A stretch of DNA of 64,000 bases from Tumebacillus avium. Its GTDB lineage: Bacteria > Bacillota > Bacilli > Tumebacillales > Tumebacillaceae. This document shows positions 51,125-60,311 of this stretch, piece by piece. The first letter of the stretch is position 1, and every line of letters begins with the position of its first letter. Made by a program: the position numbers and the translations under genes. The stretch lies in contig NZ_CP021434.1 of NCBI RefSeq assembly GCF_002162355.1, forward strand, positions 156,501 through 220,500. Reading direction: 5' to 3'. Below the pieces are notes generated by a model. The model was not told the origin of the DNA and did not search any database. It was given only the letters and a program-made list of their open reading frames with translations.

Positions 51125-51491
51125 ACTGTTCTTCGAAAAGGTCTTTGCGCATCTCCGGCACTGCGCCGAGCGGAAGGAACGCCGAGCGGGAGTTGATCAG
51201 CGAGTGGTCGATCAGCGAGTTGTAGTTGTGCACCATGTCGAGCACTTGTTTGAAATCTTCTTCGGTGTTGAACTCGCCGCGAAGATGTGTGTCAAACAAG
51301 GACATTGCGAACTTGCGGTCCGCTTTTGCCTTGTCGATCGCGCCTTGCATGCGGGCTGCGCGCTCTGTGTCGCCGAGCGCTTCCTGGCCTTGCTTCTCAA
51401 TCGTAAACGCGCCGATGGCAAAGTTGGCTGCTGCAACCGCCGCTTGAATGACCATAAATTCGTTGGAACGGAAAAGTGCTTCGGTAAGCAT
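51123..51491 (-). CDS. Conserved-looking helical protein of unknown function
   Basis: A 122-residue, mostly helical protein (MLTEALFRSNEFMVIQAAVA, then ADRKFAMSLFDTHLRGEFNT) without membrane segment or signal peptide. I do not recognise the family. GAGG lies 8 bases before the ATG and a good terminator follows, so it is a real gene. It is between fabL and the B12 promoter, but unrelated to either as far as I can see. Confidence 0.6.
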   Translation of the reverse strand: MLTEALFRSNEFMVIQAAVAAANFAIGAFTIEKQGQEALGDTERAARMQGAIDKAKADRKFAMSLFDTHLRGEFNTEEDFKQVLDMVHNYNSLIDHSLINSRSAFLPLGAVPEMRKDLFEEQ

Positions 51492-51562
51492 TAGGTTCAC
51501 CTCGTATGTAGCATTCTTGGTTTCAGTTTATCCGAGAGCAGAGGTCAGGTCAAATGCTTCGC

Positions 51563-52339
<777 letters not shown>

Positions 52340-52367
52340 TTAGTAGTTGGTCATAAGAGCAAGTATA
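52340..52367 (-). promoter_or_regulatory. fabL promoter region with FapR-like site
   Basis: TATACT (52362-52367, minus) is a -10 box. Just downstream, 52340-52356 matches the FapR consensus TTAGTACCTRGTACTAA at 13 of 17 positions. FapR normally binds at the start of transcription of fatty acid genes. Confidence 0.45.
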
Positions 52368-52371
52368 CCAT

Positions 52372-52411
52372 AAAAAGCTGCTTCTTCGCAGAAAACGAAG
52401 AAGCAGCTTTG
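52372..52411 (-). terminator. Terminator of the LPXTG protein gene
   Basis: A perfect 15-bp stem (AAAGCTGCTTCTTCG with its complement) and a 7-base loop, with T tract on the minus strand. Confidence 0.9.
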
Positions 52412-52416
52412 TGGAG

Positions 52417-55400
52417 TTACGCGTATTTGCGATAGAGCAGCGTTCCGCCGGCCAACAGGCACAGCATCAGACCGATCCACGGCAGCACAGGAGGCTCTTC
52501 ACCCGTTTGGGGAAGCGTTGCTCCCGGTGCCGGCTGCACAGGCTGTGCGGTGTCCGGTTGGGACGGTTTGTCACCCGGTTTGCCCGGCGCCGGGGGAGCC
52601 GCTTTGATCAGCCCTGCGCCGATCGAAAGTTCGGTTGCCCCTTCGCCGAGCGTCACCGGTGCGGTCCAGCCGGTCGGGTTGGGATTGGAGTCCGCATTCG
52701 GATCATTGCCCACTCCGTTTTCGGTGAAGCCGTATCCGGCCGGAATGATAAATTTCAAGCTGTAGTCGCCTTCCGGAAGATCCAAGAATTCATAGAACCC
52801 GTGCTGGCCGAGGAAATACTTGGTCTTCGTTTTGGCGATCAGCTTGCCTGCTTTGTCGTACAGCTCAACGGTCACGCCGTCCATGCCTTGCTCGGACTGG
52901 TCGTGGACGCCGTTGGCATTCAGGTCAAACCAGACAAAGCTTCTGATTTTGCCAAGTTTCAGCATCGGCGGCTCTTCCCCGTCTTCCGGCGGAATCGGCG
53001 GGAGGCCGAGTTCGACCAGACCGGCATCGACCGAAGTCTTCTCTTCACCGATGCCAAGCACAAACACGCCGGTGCGGCCGGTCGTTGCATTCGCATCTGA
53101 GTCCAAGCTGCGCGATGCGCCCAGGCCAGCTGCGGTAAATTCGACGGTAGCCGACGGCAGAACGAAACGGACTTCATAGCTGCCAGCCGCCAGTTGGTCA
53201 AACTTGTACAAGCCTGCTTTTCCGTTCATCGTGCCGGTGACCGTGGAAGCGACCCGTTGGTTCTTGTCGTTGTACAGCTCGACAGTCACGCCGTTTTGGC
53301 CCGCTTCGCCTGCATCTTGCACGCCGTTTTTGTTCGCGTCGATCCACACGCGGTCGCCGATGCTGCCCTTCGGAAGGTCAGGCTCGACGATGACTGGCGG
53401 AACGATCGGCGGAATGACCGGCGCTTTGTAGTAGCCGGCATCGATGTCCGTAAGATGCTCGCTTTGCGCGAGAGTAAAGACGTTGGTCAGACCGGACGCG
53501 TTGGCGTCAGAGTCCACGCTGCGGTCTGCGCCCTGCGCGGTTTTCGCAGCCGGGAACGGCAGGATGAACTTCACGTAGTAGTTGCCAGCCGCCAGATCCT
53601 CGAAGGCATAGTAGCCGGGAACCCCTGCGCGGTCAGCTGTGACCGTCGAGTCGATCAGGTGGTCCTGGTCGTCATACAGTTGGACGGCGACCAGGTTGAT
53701 GCCGTTTTCGCCTGCGTCTTGCAGGCCGTTGTTATTCGTATCTTCCCAGACGAAGTCGCCGATCGACGCATCGCTCAGGATGAGGCCTGCGTCGAGCGTC
53801 ATGTTTTCCTCGCCTTGGGCAAGGGTCGCGGTGAAGGTATCCGGAGTGGTGAACTTTTTCCCGGTCGGCTTGGTGAAGCGAACTTCATAAGTGCCCGGAT
53901 TCAGATCTTCGAACAGGTACACGCCGTCCTTGCCGCCGATTGTGGCGGTGGTCGTTGTGTCGATCTCTGTGCCGCCTTGATAAAGGGACACTTCCACGCC
54001 GTTTTCGCCGGATTCCCCGGCATCTTGCACGCCGTCACCATCCGCATCCAGCCAGACGGTGTCGCCGAGCTTGCCTTTTTTCGGCTTGAGCGGGAAATCG
54101 GCAGTCAGATGCTGTTGGTTGCCAGCCACCGTGATCACGCCCGTTTGGTCAGGCAGATACCCGGCAGGCGGCAGGACTGCGACCACATACTCACCCGGAT
54201 CGAGGTCTGGGAAGAGATACGCCCCCGGATTGCCGAAGAAATCGTTCCCGGTCATCGTTTCCGAAATTTTGTTGCCATTCTTGTCGCGCAGCTCCAGCCT
54301 GATGCCGTTGATGCCGGTCTCCGCGCCGTCTTTCACACCGTTCTCGTTCTGGTCAAACCAGACGAAATCGCCGATACCCGCTTTCGGAGAGGCTTGGATG
54401 GTCACGCCAACCATTTTCGGCTCGGCAGGCAACAGCGGGTCGCCCGTCGCTTTGTCCATCTTGTAGGCGAAGGAGTTCCACGCCACTTCCCCGCCGGTCG
54501 GAGCGCCGACCGGAGCGACCATCGGCCACTCGAGCGTCATCTTGTTCAGCGGGTTGATGACATAGTCGGGATCGAATTGGAATTTGATCGCCGTGACCGA
54601 AGTGAGGTCATCCGGCGGCGTTTCCAACCAGACCCCGTTGTCATCGCCGTTGATGTCCATCTTGATGTCAGGTGTCGTGGAGTAGAACGCGGTCACATAA
54701 CTGGGCACTGTGACCTCTCCCGTCAACAGCGGGCCCCACTGACTGCCACGCGGCTTTGTCACCCGCACCCCGGTATCCGTGATGCGCGAAAACTTGTTGA
54801 CGATCTTCAAGTTCTTCGTCGGCACGCTGCCTACGTTTTGGATCTCCAGACGATACATCGTGCTCCCGCCCGGCGTGGTTTTGCCGACGGTCGGGAACTT
54901 GCTCCAGTCATTGTCGAGCTCGCCTTTGATCAACAGATCCGATTGCAGAGCGGTCGGAACTGCGACATTGACGTTAACATCAGACTCTACCGTGTAGTAG
55001 CCGCCCGCCCCGCAAGTATTGCAAGGCAGATCTTTGAAACTCAGGTCATTCAAATAATGCGGAGACCTGACCTGCATTTTGTTAGCCAAGGTTGTACTTT
55101 GCGTGGCCGGATGAACGGTCGCGGTGAACTTGATGGTCACCTCTTCGCCGATGGCCAGTTGATACGGATTATCAGCATCCCAATACCAATTTAGCAAGGT
55201 GGTGCCATCCGGCTCTGTGGTCTTCTCAAATTTCGGTGCCGGCCCCGCGTCTGTCGTCGTCACGACCGCACTGCCCGGATTGAATACCAATTCCGGCGGG
55301 AGCAGGTCAACGATCGACGGATTGTCGAGCGATTTGCTTGTGTACTCCGTGTTCTTTACTTTCAACGTGTACTCGATTACGTCCGAGGGCTGAACGTCCA

Positions 55401-56886
55401 CTTTGTTGCTGCTCTTTTTCAGTTCGAGCAGCGGACGGTCATCCACGATGTACGCATACGTATTGTCGGTAACCGTTTTCGTACTGCCGTTAAAGGTATA
55501 GGTCAACTTTGCCACATTTTCAACGTTGATGTTCTTGCTTGGAACAACAAAGGTCGAAGGAATGTGATAGATCAGATCAAAGTCGGTGCTTTGAAAAGCG
55601 CTGACCGGCACCGTGGCAATGCGGAACTGCACGCCAGCGACTCGGTCTGAGTCCGCAAGCGGGAGATCTGCCACGTTCAGCGTGGAAGATACTGCCCCGC
55701 TCACGTTTTGCCAAAGTTTCCAGACTCCAGGATCTGCCTTAGTCGAATAGTACACATCATAGTTTGGAATATCTTTGAATATCGCCGTTTTTATCGTTTT
55801 CAATTGTAGATCAATCGGCACGACTTGCGACGACTGTGTCGACGTATGTGTCGGCGTCATGTCCTCAATGACGACGTTGGTGAGCGGCACATTCGCTTTC
55901 AGATCGAGCTTGGAAATGTGGAAGGTAAAATCCTGGCCCGGGGAACGTTCTCTCAGGGCTGGCGGTACCCACTTTTCAATCACTGCGCCATTGTCGAGCG
56001 GCTGGGTTGAAAATCCATGTGTGATCTCGCCGCTCACACTGGTGGGGGCCTGTCCAAGCGGTTTGAACTCCGCCACTACCCGGTTGGTGACCGTGGCGTC
56101 TGCCAATGATGCCGGATAATTGACGGTCACGTTCAAAAATTGGGTCCCGTTTTGCAGGTTCCCGAGACTCCAGACTACCGTGTTTCCGACCAGCGTGCCG
56201 CCTTGAGTAGCGGAAACAAAGGTCGCGCCATCCGGCAACGTGTCGGTCACCACCATGTTTTCGACAGCCAGACGGCCCGTTGTTGCCGGAAAGCTGTCCT
56301 TCAATGTGATCCGATACTCGACGTCGTTGCCTTTGTACGGGTCCACAACCGGACGGAATTTCTCCTTGGTGACTGTCCATTTGGCTTCGGCATGCGAAGT
56401 GACTGTCACCTCATTGGAGTCCAGCGCGACCGGAGTGCCGCTAACGGTTGCGTCAAACGTAGCCTTGGCCGTCGTCGCTGTGCCGTCCAGGGTCACATAG
56501 TTGTCAAAATAAGCCCTGACCGTCAGCTCACCGCTCGAACCGGCCGGCAGAACGCCGCCGACAAAGTTGAACGTGACGATTTTGGTAATGCTGTTGTACG
56601 AACTGCTAATCGCCGCACTGTGCGATTTGGACGCGAACGTCATTCCGGCCGGTACGGTAAACCGAATCCGCGGATTGGTGAAATTCGCGATGTTGCTGGA
56701 GGCGCTGTAAGCGATTTTGTAATCGAATACTTCGCCTGATTTCACGACAGATTTGGATGTGGTCATGATCAGATCCAGTCCATCCGTCTCCCCGGCCGCA
56801 ATGCTGCTGCCCGGCGCGACGATTTGGAAGATGAGCATGAAGATCAGCATCCAGAGCGCCACCTGGCGCCGTGATTTCCTCTTCAC
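52417..56886 (-). CDS. Large LPXTG-anchored surface protein with SdrD-B repeats
   Basis: A 1489-residue wall protein. A signal peptide ends near residue 31 (PGSSIAAGETDG). Residues 35-600 contain immunoglobulin-like DUF11-type domains (LELKKSSNKVDVQPSDVIEY). Residues 860-1400 contain five SdrD-B repeats with calcium-binding DxNxNGxxDxGE loops (IGDFVWFDQNENGVKDGAET, KLGDTVWLDADGDGVQDAGE, SIGDFVWEDTNNNGLQDAGE and two more). The sorting signal is LPQTG at 1458-1462, a hydrophobic helix and YRKYA. Likely adhesin or pilus-like. The start is a GTG 16 bases after the sortase gene, with GAGGGG upstream. Confidence 0.93.
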   Translation of the reverse strand: MKRKSRRQVALWMLIFMLIFQIVAPGSSIAAGETDGLDLIMTTSKSVVKSGEVFDYKIAYSASSNIANFTNPRIRFTVPAGMTFASKSHSAAISSSYNSITKIVTFNFVGGVLPAGSSGELTVRAYFDNYVTLDGTATTAKATFDATVSGTPVALDSNEVTVTSHAEAKWTVTKEKFRPVVDPYKGNDVEYRITLKDSFPATTGRLAVENMVVTDTLPDGATFVSATQGGTLVGNTVVWSLGNLQNGTQFLNVTVNYPASLADATVTNRVVAEFKPLGQAPTSVSGEITHGFSTQPLDNGAVIEKWVPPALRERSPGQDFTFHISKLDLKANVPLTNVVIEDMTPTHTSTQSSQVVPIDLQLKTIKTAIFKDIPNYDVYYSTKADPGVWKLWQNVSGAVSSTLNVADLPLADSDRVAGVQFRIATVPVSAFQSTDFDLIYHIPSTFVVPSKNINVENVAKLTYTFNGSTKTVTDNTYAYIVDDRPLLELKKSSNKVDVQPSDVIEYTLKVKNTEYTSKSLDNPSIVDLLPPELVFNPGSAVVTTTDAGPAPKFEKTTEPDGTTLLNWYWDADNPYQLAIGEEVTIKFTATVHPATQSTTLANKMQVRSPHYLNDLSFKDLPCNTCGAGGYYTVESDVNVNVAVPTALQSDLLIKGELDNDWSKFPTVGKTTPGGSTMYRLEIQNVGSVPTKNLKIVNKFSRITDTGVRVTKPRGSQWGPLLTGEVTVPSYVTAFYSTTPDIKMDINGDDNGVWLETPPDDLTSVTAIKFQFDPDYVINPLNKMTLEWPMVAPVGAPTGGEVAWNSFAYKMDKATGDPLLPAEPKMVGVTIQASPKAGIGDFVWFDQNENGVKDGAETGINGIRLELRDKNGNKISETMTGNDFFGNPGAYLFPDLDPGEYVVAVLPPAGYLPDQTGVITVAGNQQHLTADFPLKPKKGKLGDTVWLDADGDGVQDAGESGENGVEVSLYQGGTEIDTTTTATIGGKDGVYLFEDLNPGTYEVRFTKPTGKKFTTPDTFTATLAQGEENMTLDAGLILSDASIGDFVWEDTNNNGLQDAGENGINLVAVQLYDDQDHLIDSTVTADRAGVPGYYAFEDLAAGNYYVKFILPFPAAKTAQGADRSVDSDANASGLTNVFTLAQSEHLTDIDAGYYKAPVIPPIVPPVIVEPDLPKGSIGDRVWIDANKNGVQDAGEAGQNGVTVELYNDKNQRVASTVTGTMNGKAGLYKFDQLAAGSYEVRFVLPSATVEFTAAGLGASRSLDSDANATTGRTGVFVLGIGEEKTSVDAGLVELGLPPIPPEDGEEPPMLKLGKIRSFVWFDLNANGVHDQSEQGMDGVTVELYDKAGKLIAKTKTKYFLGQHGFYEFLDLPEGDYSLKFIIPAGYGFTENGVGNDPNADSNPNPTGWTAPVTLGEGATELSIGAGLIKAAPPAPGKPGDKPSQPDTAQPVQPAPGATLPQTGEEPPVLPWIGLMLCLLAGGTLLYRKYA

Positions 56887-56902
56887 AGTGTCTACCCCTC
56901 AC

Positions 56903-57529
56903 TTACCCCTTGAGCAGGGTCGCTTTTACTATTAACCGGTGAGTCGGGTTGCGCATGGGATGGCAGGTGATCAGCGTCAATTCCGTTTCGTCCGAACTTG
57001 CCGTCAAAACGCTGAGATCATCAGGCTCTACCAAAAAGGAACGTTCGACCCCATATGTGAACGTACCTTGAGACGATTCGATCAGTATCGTATCGCCGCG
57101 CACCAACTCCCCCAAACGGTTAAAGTGCTTACCCGGCTTTAGGCTGCGGTGTCCCGCCAGCACTAAATGATCCGTGTCGGCAACAAAACTCGTCGTTTCC
57201 ACCACCCCGATGCCAAGATCCAGCGGCTCCGGCCCAGCGCCCTGCAGCAGAGGTTCACGCAGACCGATCTTGTCGATCACGATCGCCCCCATCACGGGAA
57301 TCCCGTTGATGTTTTTGTATTCGGGTGCAGGCGCGGCCAGAGCATCGTTCGCTGCAGAAGGTTTCTCTTGTGTCTGATTCTGCGTCCAGACGGTCAGCAA
57401 CGCATCTTGTTTGCGCTGTTGGTTCCATTCATCAAACTCGGGCCAGATCATCAAGCCCGCTCCGATCAACAGCACCAGCCACAAACTGCTGTGCACGATC
57501 CGGTTCTGTTTCCAAGACGCTCTCGGCAT
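56903..57529 (-). CDS. Class D sortase
   Basis: A 208-residue transpeptidase. The N-terminal membrane anchor (12-30) is followed by the catalytic barrel, with H127 (LAGHRS), C189 (TLITCHPM) and R198 (THRLIV). The TLxTCxPxxxxTHRLIV layout is typical of class D sortases. Class D enzymes often prefer LPNTA, whereas the neighbour ends in LPQTG; that combination may mark a dedicated pair. The start at 57529 follows AAGGAGG. It is encoded before its substrate in one operon. Confidence 0.92.
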   Translation of the reverse strand: MPRASWKQNRIVHSSLWLVLLIGAGLMIWPEFDEWNQQRKQDALLTVWTQNQTQEKPSAANDALAAPAPEYKNINGIPVMGAIVIDKIGLREPLLQGAGPEPLDLGIGVVETTSFVADTDHLVLAGHRSLKPGKHFNRLGELVRGDTILIESSQGTFTYGVERSFLVEPDDLSVLTASSDETELTLITCHPMRNPTHRLIVKATLLKG

Positions 57530-57673
57530 CGGGTATGCCTCCTTTCTATCAACTTGAGTCTTCAATAAATAGATTGTATCTTATTTTTCGGTTCAAGAGT
57601 TGTGCAACTTTTTCTAGAAAGTGAAATTTTTATTCGCATTTACATTACTGTTTAGTATCATCCTGTGAAATGC

Positions 57674-57704
57674 TAAAAAAGCTGACCCGGTCACGGATCA
57701 GCTT
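57674..57704 (-). terminator. Terminator of the His-rich protein gene
   Basis: A stem AAGCTGATCCG/CGGGTCAGCTT (one mismatch) with a 4-base loop, followed on the minus strand by TTTTTT. Confidence 0.8.
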
Positions 57705-57722
57705 GATGTGTGGTGCTCAGAT

Positions 57723-58265
57723 TTACTTCAGTTTGGCCAGCTCTTTCTGCAATTCTTTATCGGCCGCCTGCAGCAGTTTGACGATCTGCTGCTGATTGGT
57801 TTGCAGTTTGGCAAAAGTGGACTTGATCTTCGGCTTATCTTTCGCGTCGGCCGCCGCGCGGAGCTCTTGTTTCAGCGCGCGGTACTCCTGCTTCGACTCC
57901 TTCAGCTGCCCCATGATCGTGCGGAACTGCTCAAGGTCTGCTTTGACCTGCGCCTGCAGCTTCTCGTCTTTCGAAGCATCCACTTTCTCATGGATCGCCT
58001 TGCTGTGAGCATGCAGGTTTTCAAACTCCGTGCGGATCTGATCGTGGGTCGCATGCAGTTGCTTGAGGTCGACCCCGGCGTCGATCAGCGCTTGTTTCTG
58101 CTCATCGGTCAGGTGCTTGTGCTTGTGGACTTGCTTATGGTCGTGCTCGCCGTGATTGTGGGTCTGGACATCGGAGGTGCCCGTGGTGGTCTCAGCCTGT
58201 GCCGTACCGGTCAGAGCCACCGCCGTGAGCGCTGCGACCGCCAGCATCGTTTTGAATTTGTACAT
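57723..58265 (-). CDS. Secreted histidine-rich, coiled-coil protein
   Basis: A 180-residue exported protein. The signal peptide ends at AQA (residue 24). A histidine-rich segment follows (THNHGEHDHKQVHKHKHL), likely to bind metals such as zinc or nickel. Residues 55-180 are a long charged helical region (LKQLHATHDQIRTEFENLHA and KQEYRALKQELRAAADA). The layout is similar in spirit to CpxP/Spy-like periplasmic chaperones or metal-binding ZraP. I do not recognise a family. AAAGGAG precedes the ATG. Confidence 0.65.
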   Translation of the reverse strand: MYKFKTMLAVAALTAVALTGTAQAETTTGTSDVQTHNHGEHDHKQVHKHKHLTDEQKQALIDAGVDLKQLHATHDQIRTEFENLHAHSKAIHEKVDASKDEKLQAQVKADLEQFRTIMGQLKESKQEYRALKQELRAAADAKDKPKIKSTFAKLQTNQQQIVKLLQAADKELQKELAKLK

Positions 58266-58299
58266 GTGCTTCAACTCCTTTGTTGAGGTTAGAATACCC

Positions 58300-58330
58300 A
58301 AAAAAGCCTGCCGCAATCGGCAGGCTTTTA
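58300..58330 (-). terminator. Terminator of the stress-protein-like gene
   Basis: A perfect 12-bp stem AAAAGCCTGCCG/CGGCAGGCTTTT with a 4-base loop, with T tract on the minus strand. Confidence 0.9.
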
Positions 58331-58336
58331 CTGCAA

Positions 58337-58777
58337 TCAGACAAGTTGTACAAAATCGGTCTCCGCTTTCAGCAGCTGGGCGATGTTATCCATGCGTCCG
58401 CTGTCCCGGATGACAGCAAGCACGTTGCCGCGCTGGATCTGTGCGGTGCACTGATCGACAGTAGACTCGGGGACACCGTAAGACTCGAGACGGTCTTCGA
58501 TGCCCACTTGGGTGCGCTGGTTTTGATAACCGGGCAGCACGTACAGCTGCGGCGCTTCCATTTCGCCTTGCACCGGACCGTCGATCACGCTCTGGATGTT
58601 TGGCGTGATCGTCGGGTAGAAGCCTTCCACGCCGTCGCCGTTTTCATCGCCTTTGTTCTGCAGGTACAGGACGGTAAAGTCGTTGATCCCGGCGCGGTGC
58701 AGCTTTTGCATCGTCTCGTGCGCGTTCTGATAGCTCGGGAACGCAGCGACGAGCACTTGTTTGTCGACGAATTCCAT
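58337..58777 (-). CDS. Hypothetical protein, general-stress-protein-like
   Basis: A 146-residue soluble protein. The N-terminal VLVAAFPSYQNAHETMQKLH followed by AGINDFTVLYL resembles the start of the heat-induced stress protein YflT family (a strand, then a helix pairing a sensor-type fold). LESYGVPESTVDQCTAQIQR and GNVLAVIRDSG support the same ferredoxin-like fold. The match is weak. AGAGGTG precedes the ATG. Own terminator. Confidence 0.55.
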   Translation of the reverse strand: MEFVDKQVLVAAFPSYQNAHETMQKLHRAGINDFTVLYLQNKGDENGDGVEGFYPTITPNIQSVIDGPVQGEMEAPQLYVLPGYQNQRTQVGIEDRLESYGVPESTVDQCTAQIQRGNVLAVIRDSGRMDNIAQLLKAETDFVQLV

Positions 58778-58845
58778 GTGAGTTTCACCTCTTCCTCGCT
58801 AGTCTTGGCTAGTGTTTGTGAAGAGGCCAACTCTCATGCAAACAA

Positions 58846-59361
58846 TCAAGTGGTCGCGTCGATCCAAGCCTGGGTCCAGCGTTTGCGCGCCTCCGGATCA
58901 AACGGGCCTTCCTGCGCTTCGAACAGCGCGACGAGCTCGGCTGTCGCTTCGGCAATTTTATGCAAAATTTCCTGCGGGTACTTCATCGCGTGGGCATGCT
59001 CGGTCAGCTCTTCTTCATCGACCACTTCGTAGACGCCGTCAACATTTACGATCAGATCGACGTCGTAATCGATAAAGCGGTACAGATGGTGCTCGCTGTC
59101 ATATTCGACCGGAGACGCGATGTTGCAGTAGTAGCCGGTGCCGCTCTCTTTGCAGAGGATCGCAACGTTGTACCACTTTTCAGGATGCACCCAGTAGATC
59201 ACCGGAAACGGAGAAGACCAGTCGGAGCCGTCCGCTTCGACAACCGGCGTGTCCGGGTCGATCCAGAGAACGCCCGGCTCGCCGGGCACTTCATAGAGTT
59301 TGACCCATTTGCGGTGATCGCGTCCATCGTGCTTGTAGCTTTGCATCCAAACTTGTTTCAT
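58846..59361 (-). CDS. DUF402 nucleoside tri/diphosphatase
   Basis: A 171-residue DUF402 protein of the YgaC type. Conserved features are YKHDGRDHRKW at the N-terminus, CKESGTGYYCNIASPVEYD and the acidic pair FIDYDVDLIVNVDG, where aspartates bind the metal; EEELTEHAHAMKYP continues the motif. Staphylococcal Ntdp and relatives hydrolyse nucleoside tri- and diphosphates. GGAGG lies 8 bases before the ATG at 59361. Confidence 0.88.
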   Translation of the reverse strand: MKQVWMQSYKHDGRDHRKWVKLYEVPGEPGVLWIDPDTPVVEADGSDWSSPFPVIYWVHPEKWYNVAILCKESGTGYYCNIASPVEYDSEHHLYRFIDYDVDLIVNVDGVYEVVDEEELTEHAHAMKYPQEILHKIAEATAELVALFEAQEGPFDPEARKRWTQAWIDATT

Positions 59362-59479
59362 TGGGCTTCCCTCCAAGATTTGTGGGTCGATCTTTTGACA
59401 GGCTCCGTGCTAGAATCAATTCTTGTTGACATAACATGAACCAAACAAATTTTATACATGCGAAGGAAGGTGACTCTCG

Positions 59480-60295
59480 ATGTTGTTCATGTTGATGATT
59501 GTGGCTGTTGCCATTGCTTTGTTGCTGTCGTATGCGCACTGGAACACGTTCCGCCCGGTCATCCGTGAAGTCGAGATGACCCTGGAGAAGGACGGCGGTT
59601 TCTCGGAGCTGCGCATCGTGCAGTTGTCCGATTTGCATATGGAACGTCAATCGATCTCTCCGGCCCGCTTTGCAGGCGCGATCGCTGCGGCCAAGCCGGA
59701 CATGATCGTGATGACTGGTGATTATCTGGATAACTATAAGAACTTGGATAAATTTATGCTGTACCTCGACGCGATTGTCGCCATGAAGCCGCAGCACGGC
59801 ATCTGGCTGGTCTGGGGCAACCATGACCACTACCTCGGCGACCGCATCGAAGACCTCGGCGAAATGATTCGCCAAAAAGGCGTCAACGTGCTGGAAAACG
59901 AGTGCGAGTCGATCCTGTTCGGCGACAAGCGCCTGAACATCATCGGCATCGACGACTTCTGCCTCGGCAAGTCGGACATCCCGCGCTCGTTCCGCGGCGT
60001 GCAAGACGGGATCAACCTCGTCTTGTCGCACGACCCGAACATCGTGCTGGAGATGGAAGGGCACCACTTTGACCTGATGCTCTCCGGTCACCTGCATGGC
60101 GGCCAGTTTAAGATCCCGGGCGCGTTCAAGCTGTTCCCGATGGGCGAGCTGCCGAAGTCGAACGTGATCTCCGGCGCTCACAACGTCCAAGGCAAAAACA
60201 TCTACATCTCCGACGGCATGGGCCAGGCTGGTTTTAACGTCCGCCTCGGTACCCGTCCGGAGATCACCATTCACACTCTGCGCACCGCTGCGTAG
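59480..60295 (+). CDS. Membrane-anchored metallophosphoesterase (YkuE/YaeI-like)
   Basis: A 271-residue phosphoesterase with one N-terminal transmembrane helix (1-22). The bimetal motifs are LSDLHMER (D-x-H), VMTGDYLDN (GD), WGNHDHYLGD (GNHD), LSHDP and SGHLHGGQF. YkuE and YaeI are such proteins at the membrane; YkuE is linked to the cell wall and the Tat route. The substrate is unknown, with UDP-diacylglucosamine hydrolase activity a possibility for this family. GAAGGAAGG precedes the ATG. Confidence 0.9.
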   Translation: MLFMLMIVAVAIALLLSYAHWNTFRPVIREVEMTLEKDGGFSELRIVQLSDLHMERQSISPARFAGAIAAAKPDMIVMTGDYLDNYKNLDKFMLYLDAIVAMKPQHGIWLVWGNHDHYLGDRIEDLGEMIRQKGVNVLENECESILFGDKRLNIIGIDDFCLGKSDIPRSFRGVQDGINLVLSHDPNIVLEMEGHHFDLMLSGHLHGGQFKIPGAFKLFPMGELPKSNVISGAHNVQGKNIYISDGMGQAGFNVRLGTRPEITIHTLRTAA

Positions 60296-60311
60296 GGTGT
60301 TTTTTTATACG

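Noticed and set aside
52700..54400. Long near-direct repeats that could suggest a recombination hotspot or CRISPR-like array
   Set aside because: They are the five diverged SdrD-B domain repeats in frame within one gene; there are no short identical repeats with unique spacers.
53194..55194. A 666-codon open frame antisense to the LPXTG protein
   Set aside because: Shadow of the repetitive SdrD-B coding sequence; no motif, no ribosome site.
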